A stretch of 60,000 nucleotides of DNA from assembly GCA_950295325.1 (NCBI GenBank), contig OX485803.1:25236001-25296000 (forward strand). The letters are read 5' to 3'. Source of the DNA: Polytrichum commune. Taxonomy: Eukaryota; Streptophyta; Polytrichopsida; Polytrichales; Polytrichaceae. This document shows positions 50,831-60,000 of the stretch, piece by piece. Numbering within the stretch: position 1 is the stretch's first letter; each line of letters opens with the position of its first letter. The notes under the pieces were generated by a model, which had not been told where the DNA came from, ran no database searches, and saw only the letters and a program-made list of their open reading frames with translations. The translations under genes and the position numbers were made by a program.

Positions 50831-51690
50831 AGGCATCTGGAGTAGAGGCACCCGTAACCGATCGCTTAAGATATTTTACGCCGAATCTTGTGAAGTATAA
50901 GGCGGTGCAATTTTTTTTCCCGTGTAGGAAGGTAAGAATTGCGAGGACTGCAATTTGTTGGCTCTGTCTATAGGATAGAGACTATGCATCAACTTCTTCG
51001 TTTCAAGAGCAAATTTCCTAACCACTTTGTGTTCACACTTGAACGTTACTTGTTCTTGTTATTTTTGGTCCACTTTATGTAATGTGGATGTTAACTATAG
51101 TTTTTATATATTATATATTATATATATATAAGTGCTCCCTAAAATGCATTGAAAGAAATCTAGTTAACTATGGTTATTTCGGTAGTTCTTGATTATTTCT
51201 TTTAAAAAAATTGGGTGATAAATGAGTAGCTTCAATCCTTGACCTATATTTGAGAAGAAGGTGCACAAAATCCAAGAAAGGTTTGGTATAGTGAATAGCC
51301 ATGAATTGGCATGAGCAAAGTGGACAACTACAATTGTAGTCTTTCATAATAAAGGACAGAGCCTCACGGTTCTACCGTTTTCTTGTTTTGGTAATGTTGT
51401 TCCTTGCATGGAAATTATTGTGAAATTTTGAAGTTAAAAGTTGGTCTGAACATGTTACCGATGTCTAGAGGCTGCCATAACTGTTCATTCTCATTGTTCA
51501 TTCCTCCTCATTTTAGCACTCAAAATCAAGATATGTGTCATGGCAGTTTTGGTTCCTAGCCTGATTGAAATTCAATCCTAGCTTGATCGAAATGCAATAC
51601 CAACCTTGTTGAAATTCTAGTATCGTATAGATTGGCGATAGGGTGGTGATCGAGAATCTGCACCTCTACTATAGTCTATAACCAATAAAA
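50830..51690 (-). repeat. R250 family repeat, interrupted copy
   Basis: The outer parts (50830-50956 and 51391-51690) match 55005-55410 in order: ACTTAAGA.ATT, AATAAGGCGGTG.AATTTTTTTT, GGAA.GTAAG or AGAAAGATAG, then AACATGTTACC.AT.TCTAGAG, TCATTCCTCCTC, ATGTGTCATGGCA, CCTGATTGAA and CACCTCTACTATAG. The 430-bp element is inserted in the middle. The inner part is the reverse complement of 24715-24965. Confidence 0.7.
50957..51390 (+). repeat. Dispersed 430-bp element, copy 3, nested
   Basis: It spans TTGGCTCTGTCTATAGG to GGTTCTACCGTTTTCTTGT. Compared with the uninterrupted copy at 55005-55410, it lies between an AATTT and a TTTGGTAAT, so TTTG may be duplicated. It contains a (TA)n run at about 51107-51131. 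Confidence 0.75.
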
Positions 51691-53005
51691 TAAGAGAGTT
51701 TGCATCTATTTAGGAGGAGTAATACCAGGGACTTGTTTTTCTTGTGAAGAGAAAAAAATTCCAAGGAGGCTGCAAAAGTTTTTTTTTTTTTATGAATATG
51801 GAAATTGCTACAAATTTCAAAGCGTTAAAGTTAAGGTAACACATAGTCGATCTATACGTTAACCCATAACGGCTCATCTAAATGTTAATGCTTGGCTATG
51901 ACAATTGTCAATACATCTTATGTGGGTAATATATCATGAACTGCCACCACATGAACCTTAGGTTTGTTTGCCTAAAAAAAATAGATCTCATCCATGTCGG
52001 CATCACATGACCCTAGTGAGCGCTTAAATGGCCTTGATCGACTTTGGATGCCTCGACCTTAGAGTCTGAGGGCCCTTAACCCGTGATATACAAACTATGT
52101 GGTTGGTCATAAAGCTGGAGATGGTCCAAGTTCACTTTACACTAGACCTTGAAGACCCAAGGGACCAACGAAATCCAAATGGATGAAAATTCTACATGGT
52201 GTCCTACATGGGAGTAAGTGGATATTGTTTCATGGTCTATCACATATTGCATTACGCCCATCAAATAGAGGTGGGTATAATGCAAAACTAGCGGCTGAGA
52301 TAATCAATTAAATTAATGTTGGCTCTTGGAAATATTATATTGCCGTGGTGGGGATTTGAATCTAAAACATATGTTGCAATCCTTCAATGTGATCGATCCA
52401 CTTTCATTTTGCATTAAGCTTGAGGGCCCATCAATTACAAAACTGGGTTTCTATTTTCCAAGGTACAACTTTGGGATGATTTTCATGCTCACAACTCTTG
52501 GTATGTGTGTAAAGCAACCCTTACTTAATCCCATGTATGCCATAATTGGGTTTTGGGTCCAAATTGGGTCATCTTAAAGCCCCCTCTTTGAGAATTTACA
52601 AATCATTATTGAGACGCATTTAACATAACTTAATGGTATGGATGTGAAGAAGTTGAAGGCTGTAAAAATATGGAGATGTTCTTTACCATCAAAGTTGCAT
52701 AGACTACAAGATCATAACAAATATATGAGTGTAGATATGATGTGGATAACATAGAAATTTGTTTTGGGAGGGTATAAAAAAAAATTGTCGAGTTATGTAT
52801 CAAATTGGGATTAAAAAGTTGAGGAATGTTTTAGAGAAAATACAAGAAATTTGTTTCAATTTTCATTTTCAACGAAATTGATTTTGAATGTTGGGATGCT
52901 AAATCCTAAGGAAAAACCTCAAGATCCATGCTCCCCCAACATGCAAGCACAACAAAAAGTGCCTCTAATGTGTAACATGCTTGTGACACTTTGGACAAAC
53001 TTTTA
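51691..53005. other. Gene-poor interval
   Basis: AT-rich, with a T-homopolymer at about 51778-51791. No recognisable coding sequence, RNA gene or transposon end. Confidence 0.4.
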
Positions 53006-53378
53006 AGGGCGGTTCACATGTGGTCCCAAGTCCCAACATGGAGGCAAAGTCCCAACTTTTGAGCTTCACAAAACCATTAAAATATGGTTAATCATAAAAA
53101 AAAGGTCACATCTGATTATTTTAGGCAAATATATTGCCGGATTTATGTTGAGAAGTTAGGTCTAGCTTTTTGCTCAACCCAACTCTCAACACAAGTCCCA
53201 AGTCCCGCCTCCGAAAAGTGTTGCCATGTAAGCATCCATGTCATACTTGGGACTTAGGACTTGGGACCCTTGTGTGAAGTGGTAAGTCCCAACTTTCATG
53301 CTCTCAATGGCTGAGATTACAAGGATTGATCTCAAGTGACTTGGGACTCAAGACTTGAGACCCATGTGAACTGGCCCT
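53006..53378. mobile_element. Inverted-repeat element, superfamily unclear
   Basis: The ends AGGGCGGTTCACATGTGGTC and CATGTGAACTGGCCCT are inverted. TA lies on both sides (53004-53005 and 53379-53380). Inside, CCCAAGTCCCAA and TTGGGACTTGGGA motifs alternate on the two strands, giving a multi-stem foldback. A TA duplication would fit a mariner-type MITE, but a 3-bp TTA reading at the left end keeps Harbinger possible. Confidence 0.55.
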
Positions 53379-53956
53379 TAGACTCCATTCAAGTACATCA
53401 TCATTCCATAACCTTAACTATACATGGCTCCCACAAAAATATATGTCCACATTGAGATTTAAGGGGTTTCCCTTCAATTAGCTCTTTCAAGCCCCAACAA
53501 ACGTGTAATATGTAGGTAAAATAAATCGGAAAATCAACCACGTTAGTGTGCTAAATGGTTAGGGTTGCAAATTTCAATCCTAGTTTAGGAGCTTAGGCAA
53601 AACAATCGTTCTAACTCAACAAAGGCGTTTTGCCAAACTTACAAACCGACAAATACGCAAACATAGAACACATTTATGACTTTAGGTGTCGGCATCAAGA
53701 TTATGATCTCCTCATTGTCATGGACACGAGGATACAAAGATACTTGACAAAAACTTTGAAAACTAGAAGAATTTTTCAAGAGGAAATTGATATGAACTCG
53801 GATTAACAGATAAGAAACGAACAACACCAAGAGAGGTGAGCGATGGGACTCAAAACTAGAATCCAACCTAGATTGATATTCAAATTGCTTCAAACATGTT
53901 CAAACTAGGCACCTTTCATGATTCATGCATGGTAATGGAATGTTCAATTAGTCATA

Positions 53957-54444
53957 CATTCCACCCTCTATAAATGTCAGGCTCTAGAGTAAAATTTTCC
54001 TAACATTTATAGTGAGTTAACATTGTAACATTTATAAAGGGAGCTTTTTGAATGCTTAACAAATATAAATTCATTACAATTATGGAGGGAGAGTTTTGCA
54101 AAATTATCATATATAAAATATGTGTATCAAATCAATCCTTTATTTTTATGAAACAAAATAAGAATCAATATAGTCTAGATGAATAATTTGATCACAAAAG
54201 TCAAATTTGGTGGCTTTTGCCACTTTGAAAGGTTGTGAGTCAATGTAATGGATGTCATCACACAGTATTGGATGTATTTCGTAGGTTAACATTTATAAGT
54301 GGCAAATTAACAAAGAGGGGAGTAAATTATTGTTAACATTTAACATAGTTAACATTCTAGTTAGCAATATGAGGGGAGTACGATTTTGTTGACAAATATA
54401 ATGAGTTAACGTTTATAAGTGTAACATTTATCGAGGGTGGACTG
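53957..54444. mobile_element. Pogo/Lemi-like MITE with TA duplication
   Basis: The left end CATTCCACCCTCTATAAATG and the right end (complement of CAGTCCACCCTCGATAAATG) are near-perfect inverted repeats with TA on both sides (53955-53956 and 54445-54446). Interior repeats of TTAACATTTATA occur on both strands. Non-coding, 488 bp. CAGTCCACCCTCGATAA-type ends are typical of pogo-derived MITEs in plants. Confidence 0.8.
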
Positions 54445-55004
54445 TATATAAAAGGCACGTTGGTGGTTAATACCTAACCTTGTCAAGTTTCAAGATTAGC
54501 ATTTGACGTGTTGACATTCATGAGCTGGTGGTCTACTTATGCGTTTGTATTATAAATAATACAAACGATTCAAGGACATAAATCTCTCGACATTTTGAAA
54601 ATGTCTAGTAAATTTGTCCGGAATTTACATCTGGACTTTTAAGTTGCAATGTCACTTGCTCGGATTTGATCGATCACATCCTCCTAATCGTATGTGGTAC
54701 AATGTAGTTAATTTGAAGTATATCAATGAAATGTGACAATCTAAGGTTGACACACATTAGACTGATCCAAAAGAAAAGAAAAAATTACGCCCGTACATCG
54801 TACCGGCATGAATGTGAGCCCGTTGTCCAAATGCTTAACGCGGCGGTCCGTGTTGTAGCATGAGGAGTTATGGCTCTTTTAGACTGATCCAAAATATTTA
54901 GGCAAAATCGTGATATTTGTTGTGAAATCTGACATCATACGGGCTAGGATTGGTTTTTTACTTTATTATTTAAACTGATTCTATTCGAGTTCAATCTCCC
55001 TTTG

Positions 55005-55410
55005 GTAGAGTAGAGGCATCCATAACTGATCACTTAAGAGATTCTCCGCTAGATCTTGAGAAGAATAAGGCGGTGTAATTTTTTTTCCCCATGTAGAAAG
55101 ATAGGAATTAGGAGGCTTGTAAATTTTTTAGTAATTTTATTCCTTAAATTGAAATTACTGCAAATTTTTGAAGCCAAAAGTTTGTCCAAACATGTTACCA
55201 ATATCTAGAGTTTGTCAGAATTGCTCATTCCTCCTCGCTCAAAACTAGGACATGTGTCATGGCACCATTGGTTCCAGCCTGATTGAAGTTGAGTCCCAAC
55301 CATATTGAAATCTAGTCCCAACTTTATCAAAATTCTGGTACCCTATAGATTGATGTTGGGGTCTTGATCAAGAATAGACACCTCTACTATAGATGCCATG
55401 CAAGCGCATG
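55005..55410 (-). repeat. R250 family repeat, uninterrupted copy
   Basis: Same series as 50830-51690 but without the 430-bp insertion, so it serves as the empty-site reference. ATGTGTCATGGCACCA and CACCTCTACTATAGATG are landmarks. Confidence 0.65.
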
Positions 55411-57160
55411 TGGATGTAAAATAGACACCAAGAGCAAATTGAACAAGGTAGTCGCACTTGTTCAAGACACTTTGCCGAGTTTGGGAACTTAGGGCGATTC
55501 ATTTTATGTGCCAATCGTGCGAATGGCTTAGCCTTTCAAAGTGGATTCAGAAGCCACACAACCTAAGATATTTTAGTCATATTTCAACTTGTATTAAATT
55601 TCTAGATCATGATATTTCAATATCCATTGTACACCCTAACCTCCGTTTCATCACCCTCCTTAATGTCACTCCCTCTCTTATATCTTGAAACCCTTGGGAA
55701 CGCATGTTCTTAGTTTAAATCTCCCTCCTTATTGTCACATTTCCTCCCATATATCACGGGTTTTGATATCAATGCTAGAATGGCTCCGACAATGCGATCA
55801 ATGATGTTGCTTTCTACAACACTTGCACATCGGAGAGGGTGTTTCTAGGGTTTGGTGAGAATTAGAGGTTATGGAAGCAGATGTTGGTGCATCTCTCTGA
55901 GGATTTGTCTAGGGCATTTGAATGACCACCCGGATCCGACCAGGAAGCGGGATGAGTAGCTGAGAGCAGATCGGTGAGGAGGGGTGCGACAGCTGATGCA
56001 GGAGATCGATGAGAGAAAGCTGGGTTCCTCATAGATCGGTGTGAGGAATATCACCTGCGGGCATGCTAGTGGACTAGATTGAACTCAGATGGTGGTTGCG
56101 ACTGAAAGCTGAGTTTGTTCTGCAGATTTGAGGTGGCTGCTATCACTACACTTGCAATTCACGCGGATTTTCTCGAGAGTCTCATGAGGGAATGCGAGAT
56201 CGCGTCAAAACCCCACGGTGGATTTCCCTGATCTGGGCGAGCGAGGGAAGCAAGTACGTTGGGTAGTGTCGCAGTGCACCTAAGATATGTACACTCTTGT
56301 GACTGCAGATCTGTAACCTCGAGTTTCTGAGTTCATTCGAGCACACCAACTATTACGGATCCACAAGAGGACAAATCTGGTATCTGCGGGGGAGGCAACT
56401 ATCTTGGATCGGCATCACTACTCAGCCCGCAGCCACCTCACCCTGAGCGTCAACCTAGGCAACCCACAGGTGCAAATCCTCACCCACACTGCACCATAAG
56501 CACACGCACCCCAACTCACCATTTTCAAGCGACTGCATACAGAAGAAGCGCATCTGCGGCGCAGCAGCAACCGACACTATCTCTACAGATAACCACCCCT
56601 CACCTTCTCTTTTGCTTACAGTCGGCTCTCTCTCCCTCCCTGTGATTCCAGGACTCAACTGAGACGGACAAATTGCTGCACCAACGGAGACAACATATAC
56701 TAATTGGGAGCCCTGCCTCAACAGAGGCTCCACCTTCACCGCACCGACACCATCCCGATCCGGACCAGATAGACCACCGAAATCCCAGCGAAGTCTACTC
56801 CGAAGAACGTGCATCTCAGAAGTCCCAGAGATCACACAGATTGATCACCGAAGCGCCCGCTTCCCCGGAAATCCCAGAGTTGAAATAGCTAGATCATCGA
56901 AACCCCAGTGAAACACATAGATCTTCGAAGTCCCAGTGTTGGCATAGAAATCCTCACTAGATACAAAAGACTACGACCCACAAAGAGAGAGTTCGGATAG
57001 AGAAGAGAGATCCAGCAAAAACTAGACCGAAATAGAGGCGGTGTAGTTAGTCGAAGCGCCCGAAGGAGAGAAGATTGAGGGAAGATCCAGAAGGAGAGAA
57101 GAGCGACCCAGCAAAACTAGTTCGAAATAGAGGCACAGTAGATTGAGTCGAAATTTTTTT
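55411..57160. other. GC-richer interval without recognised gene
   Basis: From about 55850 to 57100 the GC content rises. Several short frames exist on both strands, with no family signature. Two related blocks at about 57000-57055 and 57100-57150 share GATCCAGCAAAA or GACCCAGCAAAA, CTAG.(C/T)CGAAATAGAGGC and AGTCGAA. It could be the 5' region of the ORF cluster that follows. Confidence 0.35.
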
Positions 57161-57483
57161 GACCGTTGCTGCAGCCAGGCAACGAAGTGTCGTTGCATCC
57201 GAAAGCGAGTTACTGCTGCTACTGTAAAGGAGGCTGCACCCGGAAGCGAATTTGTTGGTGCAGCACCGAAGGTGAAGTTACTGTAATCACAACCAAGACA
57301 AATTGCTATAGCAATTGGGAAGCTGCTGGAGCTGCCAAAGGTAAAGTGAAGAACAGAAGCCACACAAATCCGAAGCCGCTGAAGTTGCTGCCGAGGCACT
57401 GCTGGGAGCTGCTCCGGAGCTGCGGAGGATCCCACCCAACATCAAAGAGGGGAGTTGTTGCCACCGCGACCCAACCAAAAAAC

Positions 57484-58013
57484 ATGGCATCACCGTCCAC
57501 ATACCGGCCCATCTTAGGAGATGATGACAACATGGAGGTAGACACACCCTCACAAAACCTCTTGTAGGAAAAGAGGAAAAAATTAGTGTTTATCATGTGG
57601 AAATCACTCCACACCGTAGAAGTCTTGATGGTATTGACAAACCCTCCAAAGATTTGTTGGTCAAGTTTGGATTTGAAGATACTAACACTTGCTTGGTGAA
57701 TACCATTGAAGCAATCCAAAACCAAAACCAAGGTGAGAAGAATGCTACCAAAAGCGAAGTCTTCACCATCATGAAGGAGGCCATTGAAGAAGGTAACAAG
57801 AAACTCAAGCTTGAACTACACGAAGAGATGAAGGTCTTGAAGGAGGACATAGTCAAAGAGGCCCACAACTATGTAGATGATATCAATGAGAAATTGAAGA
57901 AGCAAATGTTGGACATCCAAAGCACATTGACTATGGCACTTACCGGGATGCAACAAATTACTGGGTTGGTAAACCCAAATCTTATGATAAAAGACTTGCC
58001 AAATGTGGATTGA
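57484..58013 (+). pseudogene. Small acidic coiled-coil ORF pair, possibly frameshifted
   Basis: One frame starts at an ATG at 57484 (MASPSTYRPILGDDDNMEVD) and stops at 57567. A second frame is open from about 57525 to 58013 and encodes GIDKPSKDLLVKFGFEDTN and then a Lys/Glu-rich heptad region (EVFTIMKEAIEEGNKKLKLE, KEDIVKEAHNYVDDINEKL) that should form a coiled coil. The two together look like one protein broken by a frameshift. The second frame has no ATG until about 57774. An intron is not obvious. Gag-like or ORF1-like proteins of retroelements can look like this, but no hallmark motif is present. I do not recognise it. Confidence 0.4.
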
Positions 58014-58229
58014 CCACAAATCGCCGGGTAAAACAAGAGTATTTACAACAATACTATCTCAGATACATACAAGTATTTAGACATAGTATTAAACATAGTA
58101 TTACACAGAGTATTTTATATACTCTTACACATAGAATAAATACTAGAATAAATACTAGATACCATCGCATTTCTCATAGTATTCCACAATGTCCAAAATA
58201 CCATATGAAATACAAGTTATCTACTTTAT

Positions 58230-58760
58230 ATGTGCAAAAATACTCTACTCAATCAAAACACTATACTCAAGCAAAATACACTACTCAAACAAAATTCCAT
58301 GCCCAAACAAAATACTATACCGAAACAAAATACTATACTCAATCAAAATATTATACCCAAACAAAATACTATACTCAAGAAAAATACTATAGTCAAGCAA
58401 AACACTCTACTCAAACAAAACTCTTTACCCAAACAAAATACTATACTCAAACAAAACACTATACTCAAACGAAACACTATACCCAAACTAAACACCATAC
58501 TCAAACAAAACACTATACCCAAACAAAACACTATACCCAAACAAAACACTATACCCATACAAAATACTACACTCAAGCAAAAAATTCTATTCAATCAAAA
58601 TACTTTATTCAAACAAAACACCACACTCAAACAAAACACTACACCCAAACAAAACACTACACTCAAACAAAGCACTATACTCAAACACAACACTACACCC
58701 AAACAAAACACTACACTCAAACAAAGCACTATACTCAAACAAAATACAAATCCCATACAA
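58230..58760 (+). repeat. 18-bp minisatellite, about 30 units
   Basis: The unit is close to AAACAAAACACTATACCC, repeated head to tail with substitutions but almost no indels. Because 18 is divisible by three, one + strand frame stays open through the whole array and reads as a hexapeptide KQNT(I/L)(P/L). The only upstream ATG lies close by and there is no other coding signal. G is almost absent from the + strand. Confidence 0.9.
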
Positions 58761-60000
58761 TACACAAAATTAATTACACATATATTTTATTCAAACAAAG
58801 GCGAAGCATAACATCCGCCAAAACTAAACCCCTTGTATACCACCAACCACACCCAAAAACCAATCTCCACTCAAATTACAAAAAATACCCAAAAAACAAA
58901 ATGGCCTCGGCCTACCGGCCTCGCCATAAAACTAAATACAAAAATAACTTTACACAATATTGGGGAACTAACCTAACTACAAGCAAACATACAAAATTAC
59001 AATCCATACCTAAACAACTAAAAAACATTATACCCACCCCACCCATCACCCCCCCAATAACAAAATACACACCAAACAAATACCACAAATCAAACAAGAA
59101 CAAACCAAAGATACCTTCATCATGCATCCAAATCAAAGATACCTTCACCATACCAACAAACAAACTTCATCTTACATCCAAACCACATCTAAAATATAAG
59201 TTGCATCCTAAACAAAGGACGTACTCAAAACTAAATCCCTCCCTCACACCTAAACAATCAAATAACATAATACACAACCCGGACTCCGTTAAATACTCAA
59301 AATTCATACCACATCCAAGGCACCTCCTTCATCCAAGACACGGATCCCATCCAAAATACATAAACTACCCAAAATACATATCTCATCCAAAACATAACCC
59401 ACATTATGTACTAGGAACCTACCCTAACCTAATCAATTACCCTCCACCCAATCAACTAAGAAATATAACATCCCCCCCACAACAACATACCCACCCAAAA
59501 CAAAAACCACCACGGTCCCACCCAATATACTACCCTCACATAAGATATAGTCCCCACTTAAAGCACAATCTCCATCCAAGAAACAAGCTACACCCAAATT
59601 ACAAAGTCCACCTAAAACACAAACTTCATCCAAAAACCAAACTATCCCCAAACCACAAACACCCCCAACTTCGCTCACAATACATACCTCATCCAAAACA
59701 TAGACTCCATCTAAGACACATCTCTCATCCAAATAATAAACTTCATCCGAAATATAGAATACACTCAAAAGTTAAACTCTACCTAAAAAACAAAGTGCAT
59801 CCACAACAATGCCCAAAACATAATACCCACCCAAAGCAAGAAAACCAACCTAACCTAGAGCCCCATCCACTATCTAAAATACATCCCAACCTAAGCTCAA
59901 AAAGCACACCATACCCTAGCTCCAAACCCAACCTCCACTTGAAAAACAAATTATGTCAAAACTACGAAATGACCGTGACCTACCATCTTCACCACAAACC
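58761..60000. repeat. G-depleted A/C-rich tract with decayed 18-bp periodicity
   Basis: Motifs such as TCATCCAAAACATAGA, CTCCATCTAAGACACAT and CATCCAAATAATAAACTTCA recur about every 17-19 bases. The tract looks like a diverged continuation of the minisatellite at 58230-58760. The minus-strand frames at 58912-59163 and 59433-59768 (Val/Leu/Gly/Cys-rich, near-repetitive) follow from this composition and are not convincing proteins. The tract reaches the window edge. Confidence 0.6.

Noticed and set aside
58912-59768. Val/Leu/Gly/Cys-rich minus-strand frames as membrane proteins
   Set aside because: They follow from the G-depleted, periodic composition. No ordered helices, no conserved motif and no upstream signals are present.

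Overview
The window is nuclear DNA from a land plant. It shows spliced genes with GT..AG introns, CT-rich leaders, and a dense mixture of decayed class II transposons, MITEs and simple repeats. One gene encodes a roadblock-type dynein light chain. Flowering plants have lost axonemal and cytoplasmic dynein, so this points to a lineage with flagellated sperm (moss, liverwort, hornwort, lycophyte, fern or similar). That lineage call is inference from one gene plus general gene style; species is not determined.

Layout, left to right. 1-6.7 kb is repeat territory: a pogo-like deletion derivative with a second element nested in it, several TA-flanked MITEs, and a decayed tandem array of a 250-300 bp unit that runs up to the first promoter. 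About 6.7-18.7 kb is an 18-exon gene for a large BAG6/Scythe-type ubiquitin-like-domain protein (about 1,100 aa). 19.6-20.9 kb holds two MITEs. 21.8-23.9 kb is a three-exon gene for a 295-aa multi-pass membrane protein of unknown function. 24-33 kb is repeats, including a second pogo-like copy. 33.0-35.8 kb is a two-exon WDR5 gene (COMPASS subunit). 37.2-38.4 kb is a five-exon roadblock/LC7 dynein light chain gene; its exons are so short that it is invisible as a long ORF. 38.4-60 kb has no confident cellular gene: it carries a 140-bp satellite array, a hAT transposase fragment, more copies of the dispersed families, a small coiled-coil ORF of unknown nature, and an 18-bp minisatellite leading into a strongly G-depleted tract that reaches the window end.

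All four cellular genes lie on the + strand. They do not form a pathway: one is a protein-quality-control type factor, one a membrane protein, one a chromatin factor and one a dynein subunit. The most striking shared property is that three of the four carry local tandem duplications or triplications (roughly 170-350 bp units) inside introns. One of these duplicated an exon end together with its splice donor. Exon coordinates were worked out by hand from reading frame, splice dinucleotides and family resemblance, without transcript data or database searches.
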